Source: Sphingomonadales bacterium (GTDB lineage Bacteria > Pseudomonadota > Alphaproteobacteria > Sphingomonadales > Sphingomonadaceae). Taken from it: a DNA stretch of 18,202 nucleotides. A program made the position numbers and the translations under genes. The DNA lies in NCBI GenBank assembly GCA_004292705.1, contig RDXA01000347.1, positions 1 to 18,202 of the forward strand, in the 5' to 3' direction. Positions 1 to 7,645 of this stretch are shown here, in pieces; the stretch's first letter is position 1, and every line of letters begins with the position of its first letter. The notes under the pieces are model-generated. The model made no database searches. It saw nothing but the letters and a program-made list of their open reading frames with translations, and was not told where the DNA came from.

Positions 1-1910
1 AACAGCGCCTGCGGGCGGATTGTGATGCGGAACTGCACCCCGCGATCCTGCAGATCGCGCGAGCCGACCTGCGGCGCGTCCACCAGCCCATAGGCATAGG
101 TGATGCGGGCGCTGATGGCTTCTGACGGCACCCATTCCAGTCCAGCGCCGACACTCGCCAACTCGCGCGGATTGGGCTGCTGATCGCGGGCATTGCCGAT
201 CAGTGCGCCATCGGCAAAGATCGCAAGTCCAAAGCCACCCGGATTGAACCCGCCCGACGTCCGGCTTCGCCCGCCCAGATTGACGGGCTGATACAGCTCG
301 ACCGATCCGATCGCCGCGCGATCGACCAGAGCCAGCGTTTCACGATAGCCCCGCACCGAAAACTCGCCGCCCGCTGCCACCCGCTCACCGGAATAGAGCA
401 ACCCGCTCGACCATTGGCCGGTAAACCGCAACCGCAGTTCCAGGCCCTGCTTGGTGAGCCGGCGCGCGTGACTGGCCTGCAGCAGAACCGCGCGAAAGTC
501 GGTTTTCGGAACCCGCTGGAGGATGGCTGCGGCATCCTGCGGATTGGTAGGCACCACCCGCGAACCATCGAGACCGAGGGTAAAGGTGAGCGAGGCAGCG
601 GTGACCTGGCTTGTGCTGCGCACCACCCAGTCCGACAGCAAGCGCAAGGCCGTGTAGTGCGTCCGCCCGTTGACCGCGCCGGGTGCAAAGGAAAAGGGCT
701 CGCCCAGCAGGAACGTGGTGGATTCGCGGTGCGCTACACGCGCCCCGATGCTGAAGCTGCGGGCCGCCTTCCAGCCTCCGCCGGGCTTGGGCATCAGCGG
801 GCTGGAAGTCAGAAAGCGGTTGAAGCCGCCCTCGATATTCCAGTCCCGCGCACTGATGTCGAGCGGCAGCAGCGGGCGGTCGACCACTGATGCAAGGTTG
901 TAGCCGCCGCGCACAACCAATTGGGTCCTCGGATCGATAAACGGTGCCTGATAGGCTGCCGAAACGTCTGGCTGTCCGGCGGTAAGGCCCAGTTCGGCGC
1001 TGAACATGTCGCCCGCAGTGAGCAGGTTGCGCACGGCACCGCCTGCCGCAAACCGCTCGCTCCCGATGGCGGGCGCGCGGCTATTGGCGTAGCCGGTGTA
1101 GAAATCGAACCGCTCGGCCGGATCAATTGTCAGGGCAAGCGAGGCCTCGCCAGGCCGTGCCCCGGGCCGCAAGTCGGCGCGCACGGTGGAAATTGCGGGG
1201 TTCTCCGCCAGCGCACGAAAAGCGCGCTCCACCTCCAGCGCATTGAGCGGAACCTGCTCGGCTGTGTCCATCCGGCGTGCGACATAGGCCGCAGTAAGGC
1301 CTTGCGGCCCGCGCTCGCTCCAGCCGATCTCCAGCGCCGGTCTGCCGTCCGCTGCAATCAGGCGCCCGTGTATCAGCTCAAGTTGCAAGGTTCCGCCATC
1401 GGCGAGCTGCGATTGACCGATGCGGACGCCTGAGTTGATGAAGCCGTTGCGAACGAAGGCGAGGTTGATGAGCTGAATGAGGCCGGTCAGCCGGTCCACC
1501 GGAACCCGCGGACCGATCAGGCCATTGCGCGCGAACTGGGCCTTGACCCAGTCGCCATCGAAACCCGTGTTCCCCGGCGCAGCAAGCGACAGGTTGGCCA
1601 CGGCATCGCTTTCCGGCACCCAGCCGGGCTGCGGCAGGGCCGTGCCAGAGCCGCCGCTGACGGCAACATCGCGCAGGATCACGCCCTGGCTATATCCATC
1701 GGTCCGGGCCACCGGTTCGGCCACGGGAGGCGCAAGCGGCGGAGCCGGCTCGGCATAGGCGGGACTGGTCGGCGCGCCAGCACCCGGCCCGGTGCGATCG
1801 CGCAGCGGCTCGGGACGATCCTGCGCGCTCGCAACGCTGGCACCAAAGGCGGCGGCCAGCACCAGGGCCGGGAAGGAAACGGAGCGGGCCAGACCTGATC
1901 TACCGCGCAC
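1..1910 (-). CDS. TpsB outer-membrane transporter, ShlB/FhaC/HecB family (3' end cut by window)
   Basis: Two-partner secretion transporter: an outer-membrane barrel that exports the TpsA protein encoded immediately upstream. I translated it directly; 636 codons are open to the window edge. The start is GTG at 1910, inside the last codons of tpsA, and gives a good signal peptide (about 1-29: Arg-rich start, hydrophobic core, ASVASAQ). A Pro/Ala-rich linker (about 34-68) follows, then two POTRA-like segments (about 73-190 and 192-266), then an amphipathic beta-barrel. The family hallmark VRGY (loop L6 motif of Omp85/TpsB proteins) is at residues 519-522 (bases 345-356). The last visible residues, RITIRPQAL plus TT, look like a final barrel strand about to end in Phe, so probably only one or two codons are missing. 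The overlap with tpsA implies translational coupling. Family is confident; the exact start is slightly less so. Confidence 0.93.
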   Translation of the reverse strand, partial: MRGRSGLARSVSFPALVLAAAFGASVASAQDRPEPLRDRTGPGAGAPTSPAYAEPAPPLAPPVAEPVARTDGYSQGVILRDVAVSGGSGTALPQPGWVPESDAVANLSLAAPGNTGFDGDWVKAQFARNGLIGPRVPVDRLTGLIQLINLAFVRNGFINSGVRIGQSQLADGGTLQLELIHGRLIAADGRPALEIGWSERGPQGLTAAYVARRMDTAEQVPLNALEVERAFRALAENPAISTVRADLRPGARPGEASLALTIDPAERFDFYTGYANSRAPAIGSERFAAGGAVRNLLTAGDMFSAELGLTAGQPDVSAAYQAPFIDPRTQLVVRGGYNLASVVDRPLLPLDISARDWNIEGGFNRFLTSSPLMPKPGGGWKAARSFSIGARVAHRESTTFLLGEPFSFAPGAVNGRTHYTALRLLSDWVVRSTSQVTAASLTFTLGLDGSRVVPTNPQDAAAILQRVPKTDFRAVLLQASHARRLTKQGLELRLRFTGQWSSGLLYSGERVAAGGEFSVRGYRETLALVDRAAIGSVELYQPVNLGGRSRTSGGFNPGGFGLAIFADGALIGNARDQQPNPRELASVGAGLEWVPSEAISARITYAYGLVDAPQVGSRDLQDRGVQFRITIRPQAL

Positions 1911-4737
1911 AGAGTGTCTGGCCAGAGGTATCGTCCATGACGATCGGGCGTTCGCCGGTTGTTGATGGCATGACCATCGCCGTATTCGGCCCGAATGCCC
2001 GCAGGTTGAGCTGGTTGGTCCCGCCACGCCGGTTGCCCGCGCATTGTCCGCGCAACACCGAGGACGCATCAAGGAAGGAGAGATCAACCTGCTCTGCCCC
2101 GGTCGAAAGGTCCCCGACCTGGCTATCGAGCAGCAGCGAACCATTCACGGACAGCAGGTTGAGCCGGTCAGCCGAGCGGATGAAGAAGCCGGACTGGATC
2201 AGCACATCGGCTCCCGATGCCTCGCCCAATGCGAGGATCTGTCCCCCGTCCGACAGGATCAGATAGGGACTGGCGATCGTGATGATGCCCCCGGTGCCAG
2301 GTCCGGACGAGGTTGTGATCACACCCGAACGGGTCGCGCCGCGCAACAGCAGAACCCCGTTAGTGGGGAACAGCAGTGAGATGTCACCTGCCACTCCGGC
2401 GAGCGAATTGGTCGAGATTGCGCCGCCGTCCAGCAGTTCGATGCGATTGGCCTCGACCGTGATTGCCCCAGCATCGCCCCCGCTGCGCGAGATGTTCTCG
2501 CTGATTACCGCCGCGTCCTCGCCCTGCACAACCAGACGATCGACGAGGAGGTTGATCCGGCCTGCCGGTCCGGGACTGGCAGAGCTGCTCTCGATCCGTC
2601 CGCCGTTTATCAGCGTGATCGTGTCGGCGGCGATGATGATGTCTCCCGCCTCCCCATCGAGCGTTCCGGTCGCCCCCGAAGCGATCTGCCCGCCATCGAG
2701 CAGCAGCGAGCGTGCGGTGATCTCGATGAAGCCGGCAAAGGCGGCATTGGCAACATTGGTGCTGATCGCCGGACGCGACGAAGGCCCGAGGACGATGCGG
2801 TTTGCATCGATCGAAATGCTGCCCGCATTGCCTGTCGCATTTGGGCCTGTCTGCGAAGATGTGATCCTAGCGCCGCCGGTGATCGTCAGATCGGGCTTAA
2901 CACCGTCCAGCTGGCCAATAACAATGTTTCCCGCCTGACCGCTGGAAAGGGTTTCCGAGGAGATCTCAGCGCCGCTACTCATGGTGATGGTTCGGGCGTT
3001 GATCGCGATTTGTCCGGCCCGGCCTTCGGCAAAGGTCGAAGTGGTAATCTCGCCGCCGTTCCTGAGGTCCACGCTCGCGGCATCGATTAACACCGCTCCG
3101 GCCTGACCGCTACCGAATGACGAGCTGTTGATCAGTCCGCCATCAATCACAAGGCTATCAGCCTCCACCGACACGAAGCCGGCATCAGCCGCGCCTTCGG
3201 TGACCGAAGAGATTTCGCTGCCGGTTTCGATACGGATCGCGCCACCCTTCACAAACACCAATCCGCCGCCGCCGCTGTCAGGGCCAAGCGCGTCGGACTC
3301 GATCCGGGAGCCGTTGCGCAGCGTGATCGTGTTCGCAGTGATGTCGAGCAGCCCGCCGAAGCCCAACCCGAAATTGGAGGAAGAAATCCGCGCGCCGTTA
3401 TCCATCGCAATCGTCTGCGCCGTAAGCGCGATGAAACCGGCCGATCCCGTTGCAAACAGTTCCGCCTCGGCTGCGATCACCGCCTCGTCCATCGTCAGCG
3501 AACCGACATTGATGGTCATATCGCCGCCATCACCGCTGCCGAAGGTGGTCGTTTCGATGATCGCGCCCGAGGCCATCGTCATGACATCAGCCATGATATC
3601 GATCGAACCGGAGTCGGACTGGCCATAGGCCGAAGAAATGATCGAGGCCCCGCCCGATAGCGAAAGGAGCCCGGTGCGGATGCGGATTGCCCCGGCATTG
3701 CCGGTCGCCCCATCCAGCGCCTGGCTGCTGATCTGGGCCGTGTCTGACGCAAAGATACGCAGGGCATCAATATCCACATCTCCGGCATCCCCGGCGTCAG
3801 GGGCGAAGCTGCCAAGAAAGGTGATCTGTGTGCCCGCAGGCGTGCCGCGCAGCACCACATCGCCGGCCAGCACGCGCATCCCGGCTGCGGGACGGTCGTT
3901 GGAGTCGGACGCCAGAATGGTATCGGTGACCGCCAGCCTTCCGGCATTGATCCTGACCAGCCCGTCACGCACGGCGTTGGGCTGGACGCTGATGAAGCTG
4001 TTGTCGGACGATACGGTTCCTGCTCCGGATCGCACGGCAAGCGGATCAGCCAGTGCAAGTGTGCGTGTGGCATTACCGAGGGCAATCAGATCAAGGCTGC
4101 CGGTGATGAATTCCGCTCCGGTGATGGCGATATTGGCTGCACTGAACGCAAGGCCGGTGTTGCGCCCGACAAATCCCGGCCCGGCCCCATTAATCGTGAT
4201 ATTGCCCTGACCGCCGAGGAACCCGAAGGCGGCAGGTGCCGCCATCGAGAACACCGAGCCGCCGGGTGTGGTCACCCCGAACACCTGACCATCGGCAAAG
4301 CGCAGGCTCCCGGCGGTCGAGAAATGGGCGATGTTGGGAACCGCAATCTCGGCATTCGCACCGAAGACGATGCCTGCCGGATTGATGAAGAAGAAATTGG
4401 CTCCTGCCATCCCGGTGGTCGCCAGTGTGCCGTCGATCGAGGAGGGAACGCCTCCGGTTATCCGGTTGATGATGTTGGCGATGCTTGCCCCGTCGCCGCC
4501 GGAGTGGATCCACAGCGCGGTCTCGCCGGTGCCAAGCGAAAAGGCCGAGAAACTGTGGAACAGGTTGTTGCCGACGCGGCGCCCGCCATCGATCGTGGTA
4601 ACAGAGTCTGCTTCGCTGACCGTAGTCTCGGTCGTTATGGGCGCGGCAGTATCGGGGATGATGACCGTTTGCGCGGCCGCTGGCATGGCCATCACAAGGG
4701 CAAGGGCACTGGCCCCGGTGCAGATCGCCCTGCTCAT
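1900..4737 (-). CDS. TpsA exoprotein: filamentous haemagglutinin N-terminal (TPS) domain, beta-helix repeats
   Basis: Large secreted or surface protein (945 aa), the expected cargo of the adjacent TpsB. I chose ATG 4737 over ATG 4743: GGGAGG directly abuts 4743 but lies 6 bases before 4737, and 4737 overlaps the CHAT stop as ATGA. Residues 1-23 are a signal peptide (MPAAAQ). The TPS secretion domain spans about 24-165, with the NNLF element at 57-60 and NPAGIVFG at 119-126, both conserved in FHA/HMW-type exoproteins. Roughly residues 290-830 carry about ten degenerate 37-45-residue units of the form GxAGxIxIxAxxITLxxGxxIxSxxxG, typical of a right-handed beta-helix. The mature chain has just two cysteines, C899 and C943, near the C-terminus. 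No recognised toxin, protease or adhesin module follows the repeats. The role could be adhesin, matrix or surface-layer component; the sequence does not decide. Confidence 0.93.
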   Translation of the reverse strand: MSRAICTGASALALVMAMPAAAQTVIIPDTAAPITTETTVSEADSVTTIDGGRRVGNNLFHSFSAFSLGTGETALWIHSGGDGASIANIINRITGGVPSSIDGTLATTGMAGANFFFINPAGIVFGANAEIAVPNIAHFSTAGSLRFADGQVFGVTTPGGSVFSMAAPAAFGFLGGQGNITINGAGPGFVGRNTGLAFSAANIAITGAEFITGSLDLIALGNATRTLALADPLAVRSGAGTVSSDNSFISVQPNAVRDGLVRINAGRLAVTDTILASDSNDRPAAGMRVLAGDVVLRGTPAGTQITFLGSFAPDAGDAGDVDIDALRIFASDTAQISSQALDGATGNAGAIRIRTGLLSLSGGASIISSAYGQSDSGSIDIMADVMTMASGAIIETTTFGSGDGGDMTINVGSLTMDEAVIAAEAELFATGSAGFIALTAQTIAMDNGARISSSNFGLGFGGLLDITANTITLRNGSRIESDALGPDSGGGGLVFVKGGAIRIETGSEISSVTEGAADAGFVSVEADSLVIDGGLINSSSFGSGQAGAVLIDAASVDLRNGGEITTSTFAEGRAGQIAINARTITMSSGAEISSETLSSGQAGNIVIGQLDGVKPDLTITGGARITSSQTGPNATGNAGSISIDANRIVLGPSSRPAISTNVANAAFAGFIEITARSLLLDGGQIASGATGTLDGEAGDIIIAADTITLINGGRIESSSASPGPAGRINLLVDRLVVQGEDAAVISENISRSGGDAGAITVEANRIELLDGGAISTNSLAGVAGDISLLFPTNGVLLLRGATRSGVITTSSGPGTGGIITIASPYLILSDGGQILALGEASGADVLIQSGFFIRSADRLNLLSVNGSLLLDSQVGDLSTGAEQVDLSFLDASSVLRGQCAGNRRGGTNQLNLRAFGPNTAMVMPSTTGERPIVMDDTSGQTLCAR

Positions 4738-7076
4738 CGCCATCCTCCCAGCAGCGTGAATGCCGCCCAGATTGAAGGATGGGCAAGCTCGCCCGATTGA
4801 CGGATCAGAGCCAGCTGCGCTGAACGCAGCGCTTCGGCCTTTCCGTCACCAGCGCGATATTGCCCGTAAAACCCCTTCATCAAGGCCACAGTGCCGATGT
4901 CGCTGACAGGCCAGAGCGACGCGACCGCGCTTTCCGCACCTGATTGCACGGCTGCCCCGGCCAGGCCCATGCTGGCCAGATCGTCGCCCACTGCGGTCTC
5001 GCAGGCGCTGAGCACCAGCAGGTCAAGCTCGTCACCGCGCGCCCGCCCGCTGCCGATCAGCATGCGCAGATCGGCCAGCGGTATCGCTTCGCCATTGGCA
5101 ACGATGAAGCTGCGGTCAGATCGGCCATTGAAGGCGGCATGGGTTGCCACATGGAGGATGTCGACATTGCCCCGCGACAGTGCGCGGCTGAGGTCGGCGG
5201 CCTTGAAATCATCGATCAGCAGCCCGCGCTTGCCCACGGCGGCGGCAGCTTCCTCCCGCGTGCCTTCAAGCTTGGCGAAGGTCCCCGCCGGCAGGGCGAC
5301 TTCACGTTGCAGCGATACGGCTACCACATTGGGTTCGCGGTTCTCACGATCACGGCCCGGCTGCGAGTAGGCCAGCGCTGGGGCCAGAGCGAGCTGGATG
5401 CGTTCAATCAGGTACTGGCCGTCTGCGTCCATCAGCGCCGCAAAGGGCAGAGCGCGCAAGGGCCCGTCGGGAACGATGATCAACGTGCCGCCGGGGGCCA
5501 GTTGGCTTTCGATCGGCTTGACCAGCAGATCATAGAGCCCGCGTGCTGCATCCTTCCAGCGTTCATCCCCGCCGACTGTCATCGATGTCACCATGTCATC
5601 GACCATGCGTGCAACTTCGGCCCGGGTGACCGGCTGGGCGGTTGCCAGACGATTGAAACGGGCTCCGGCCTCGCCGCCGGAAACGAACAGCAGTTCAACC
5701 CGGTCCTGAAGCAGAATGGGATACAGCAGCACTTCTCCGAGCCGCAGCGCTGCCGGATCGACCGGATCGCGGGTCGGCACGCAATTGGCACCAAACGCGG
5801 ACTGCAACTCGGCCTCGCGATAGGCCTCGACAATGTGCTGCACCCCGGCAATCTGCGCGGGGTCATTGCCTTGTTCGGAGAGCTGGGTGGCCACCGCCGC
5901 TTCGAACACGGGCCGCATCTGCAAGGCGAACACCGATTCCTCGGTCAGCGGATCGTTGAGCGGAAGCAGCGGCCGGATGGCCTCCAGCGCGCGATAGGCT
6001 TGCAGGATCAGAGCGTTGCGACGCTCTGGCGCGGCCTCGGCCAGCAACATCAACCATTTGGGCATCTGTAACGGCTGGCTGCGTTGCCCTTCAAGAAACA
6101 CCGCTTCCTGAAACGCCGCAGCGGCCCCGGCCCAGTCACCTGCCGCCAGCAACAGCCGACCATCAAGGGCCGCCGCTTCCGCCAGCGCGCCGCTGTCAGC
6201 TAGGTCCGCGGTGCGCAGCGCGATGATCGCCTGCTGCAGCGCGGGGCTCCGCGGTTCGGTGGAAACCAGAGTGTCGGCCAGCCTCCCCGTCAGGATCGCC
6301 CGCCGCGCTGGATCACTGACGCGGGCCGCATATCGCAAGCCTTCCACGGCTGCCGCCCCGGCCTCGGCCCGCAGCGATGCAGCCCGGAAGGGGGCAATGG
6401 CGATGTCGGAAAGGACAAGACGTGCAAGGCGCAGCTGCGCCAGTGCGGCGCGATCCGGATCATTGCCGGCCGCTGCACGAACCGCAGCGCAGCTTAGGGC
6501 CGAGCGAGCCAGAAATCGGCCGATCCCGCGAAGGACCGGAGCCTCGATGGCCCGACATGGATCGTCAGCGCCGGTGTCTCCCGACGTGATCGTCGCAGCC
6601 GGTTCGATCACCGCAGGCCGCGCCGCGCCGCGCGTGTTAGTGCCACTGGCACCTTCTCCGACCAGCAGCACCAGGCCGAGTTGATAGGCCGCCCGTGCCT
6701 GAACCACACTATCGCCGGAAGCGCGCGCGAGGTTGACGGCGGACGCCAGGAACTGGCGGGCCTCGACCTGGTTGCCGCCCGGATCAAGGCGCATCAATTC
6801 GCCGGATGCCGCGCAATACCGCGCCATGATAGCCGCAGGCACGCTTGCTTCGGCGCTCTCGGGAATGGCGAGGAGATCCAGCTCGGAAGGGCCCGCGGTC
6901 CCCGACCGGCGGCGATCGGCGGCGGCTTCCGCCCGGGCAGCGGCCCCGGCAACAGCCTCGGCGGACACCAGCGGCGCACCTTCCCCGCCGGAGCGGCACA
7001 AGTCGGCCGGACCTGCGGCAATTGCGGGCCCTGCGCCGATAAACAGCGCAACGAGGGCCGCAAAAACGGCGATCAA
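4734..7076 (-). CDS. exported CHAT-domain (caspase-like) peptidase
   Basis: The CHAT domain is a clan CD (caspase/separase-type) cysteine peptidase fold. This 780-aa protein has a hydrophobic signal peptide (about 1-21, ending AIAA), so it should act in the periplasm or outside. An Ala-rich, probably all-helical N-terminal half (about 25-430, TPR-like but without clean repeats) precedes the CHAT domain (about 440-780). In it, LGEVLLYPI and IVPDGPLRALPFAAL match the domain entry. The catalytic His is H646 in HVATHAAF (bases 5139-5141) and the nucleophile is C692 in LSACETAVG (bases 5001-5003). Both dyad residues are present, so activity is expected. The stop overlaps the tpsA start (ATGA). The start is uncertain: TTG 7076 has no Shine-Dalgarno at a normal distance, whereas in-frame ATT 7088 sits 8 bases after GGAGGGGG and adds a basic n-region (MSTRL). 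An in-frame TAG at 7116-7118 limits any extension. The substrate is unknown; TpsA is an obvious candidate by context. Confidence 0.92.
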   Translation of the reverse strand: MIAVFAALVALFIGAGPAIAAGPADLCRSGGEGAPLVSAEAVAGAAARAEAAADRRRSGTAGPSELDLLAIPESAEASVPAAIMARYCAASGELMRLDPGGNQVEARQFLASAVNLARASGDSVVQARAAYQLGLVLLVGEGASGTNTRGAARPAVIEPAATITSGDTGADDPCRAIEAPVLRGIGRFLARSALSCAAVRAAAGNDPDRAALAQLRLARLVLSDIAIAPFRAASLRAEAGAAAVEGLRYAARVSDPARRAILTGRLADTLVSTEPRSPALQQAIIALRTADLADSGALAEAAALDGRLLLAAGDWAGAAAAFQEAVFLEGQRSQPLQMPKWLMLLAEAAPERRNALILQAYRALEAIRPLLPLNDPLTEESVFALQMRPVFEAAVATQLSEQGNDPAQIAGVQHIVEAYREAELQSAFGANCVPTRDPVDPAALRLGEVLLYPILLQDRVELLFVSGGEAGARFNRLATAQPVTRAEVARMVDDMVTSMTVGGDERWKDAARGLYDLLVKPIESQLAPGGTLIIVPDGPLRALPFAALMDADGQYLIERIQLALAPALAYSQPGRDRENREPNVVAVSLQREVALPAGTFAKLEGTREEAAAAVGKRGLLIDDFKAADLSRALSRGNVDILHVATHAAFNGRSDRSFIVANGEAIPLADLRMLIGSGRARGDELDLLVLSACETAVGDDLASMGLAGAAVQSGAESAVASLWPVSDIGTVALMKGFYGQYRAGDGKAEALRSAQLALIRQSGELAHPSIWAAFTLLGGWR

Positions 7077-7096
7077 TCTGGTGCTAATTACCGTGT

Positions 7097-7104
7097 CCCC
7101 CTCC
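7097..7104 (-). promoter_or_regulatory. strong Shine-Dalgarno before the CHAT gene, suggesting a non-ATG start
   Basis: On the minus strand GGAGGGGG is the only purine-rich SD-like element before the CHAT ORF. It ends 8 bases before an in-frame ATT (7086-7088) and 20 bases before the in-frame TTG (7074-7076). No ATG or GTG lies in frame between the upstream TAG (7116-7118) and the signal peptide. Spacing therefore favours ATT, which is a rare start codon (known for infC). Confidence 0.5.
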
Positions 7105-7492
7105 GTTGTCGGACACTAACACTGCGTCATCTCATCGTAAAGAACGGTTCATGTTGGGGGGAGCGTCAATCGGGCCGTAACAAGCGGGCCGTAAACGGGT
7201 TACTCGGGTGAGAATTTTTGAAAAATCTTTGAATTCAGACCGCTGCTGGTCTTGGCCAGACGCGTGACAACAATTTTGGAAACGCGACGGGATACAGCGT
7301 CATGACCCTCGGACGAGTTGCCAGTGAAATACAGATGTCGCTGGCGGACGGCCCCAAGGCTACCGCGCCAGAAGTGGAAGCGGTGATTGAGCAAGTGATG
7401 AGGAATACAGCGACAGGCAAAGGCTGGCACCCGATTTTTCATGCTTTTCCTTCGTGGGAAGCCGCCCCATCTTTTCCGGATAGCTGAAAAGA
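7105..7492. other. 388-bp gap between the CHAT operon and tRNA-Val; no convincing gene
   Basis: This is the likely promoter region of the CHAT-tpsA-tpsB operon. Base composition falls in an AT-rich patch at about 7210-7235 (TTTTTGAAAAA and TTTGAATTC), unlike the surrounding high-GC coding DNA. The decamer CGGGCCGTAA occurs twice (7171-7180 and 7185-7194). Two short overlapping frames exist, 7302-7487 on the plus strand (61 codons) and 7200-7442 on the minus strand (80 codons). Neither has a good ribosome site or a recognisable family. The plus-strand one looks slightly more protein-like (helix-rich TAPEVEAVIEQVMRN), so a small protein cannot be excluded. Confidence 0.5.
7171..7194. repeat. 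tandem direct repeat CGGGCCGTAA, 14-bp period
   Basis: Two identical decamers (7171-7180 and 7185-7194) are separated by CAAG, and the second is followed by ACGGG, a partial third start. They lie about 80 bp upstream of the CHAT coding start and outside any convincing gene. Tandem sites of this kind often bind an activator such as a response regulator; that role is inferred. Confidence 0.45.
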
Positions 7493-7495
7493 TGG
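7467..7495 (-). terminator. stem-loop directly at the 3' end of tRNA-Val
   Basis: CCATCTTTT (7467-7475) and AAAAGATGG (7487-7495) form a perfect 9-bp stem with an 11-nt loop. On the transcribed minus strand the 5' arm begins within the encoded tRNA 3' end (CCA at 7493-7495). No U-run follows the stem, so this is not a textbook intrinsic terminator. It may be a processing or 3'-trailer structure. Confidence 0.45.
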
Positions 7496-7567
7496 TGGGC
7501 GCGACAGGGATTGAACCTGTGACCCCACCCGTGTGAAGGGTGTGCTCTACCGCTGAGCTACGCGCCC
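7493..7567 (-). tRNA. tRNA-Val (anticodon CAC)
   Basis: A complete 75-nt cloverleaf on the minus strand. The acceptor stem is GGGCGCG/CGCGCCC, the D arm GCTC/GAGC, and the anticodon stem CACCC/GGGTG enclosing the loop TTCACAC with anticodon CAC, which reads GUG. The T arm is ACAGG/CCTGT around TTCAATC. The discriminator base is A and the CCA tail is encoded (7493-7495). A GUG-reading tRNA fits the high-GC codon use of the window. It lies downstream of sppA on the same strand and could be cotranscribed or have its own promoter; I see no clear promoter boxes. Confidence 0.96.
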
Positions 7568-7592
7568 GTCCCAGGAGCCGTTTGGCCCGGAC

Positions 7593-7634
7593 AGGCGCGC
7601 GCCTTTAATAGGGCCTTTCGCGCTTGGCAAGCGC
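7593..7634 (-). terminator. GC-rich inverted repeats after sppA, weak terminator candidate
   Basis: GCGCTT-GGC-AAGCGC (7620-7634) is a 6-bp hairpin lying 11 bases after the sppA stop. A perfect 12-bp palindrome, AGGCGCGCGCCT, follows at 7593-7604. Neither is followed by a U-tract on the minus strand, so termination before tRNA-Val is only possible, not shown. Confidence 0.25.
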
Positions 7635-7645
7635 TCGCGGCACAT

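Noticed and set aside
4734..7076. CHAT peptidase as part of a type III-E CRISPR (Craspase) system
   Set aside because: No cas genes, no repeat-spacer array, and the protein has a signal peptide, unlike the cytosolic Craspase TPR-CHAT subunit.
7200..7442. 80-codon minus-strand frame upstream of the CHAT gene as a regulator
   Set aside because: Its sequence shows no helix-turn-helix or other domain, its codons are atypical, and there is no ribosome site. It overlaps another short frame on the opposite strand.
7493..7567. tRNA-Val as an integration site for a mobile element
   Set aside because: No integrase gene and no second copy of the tRNA 3' end is visible in the window; flanking genes are ordinary chromosomal ones.
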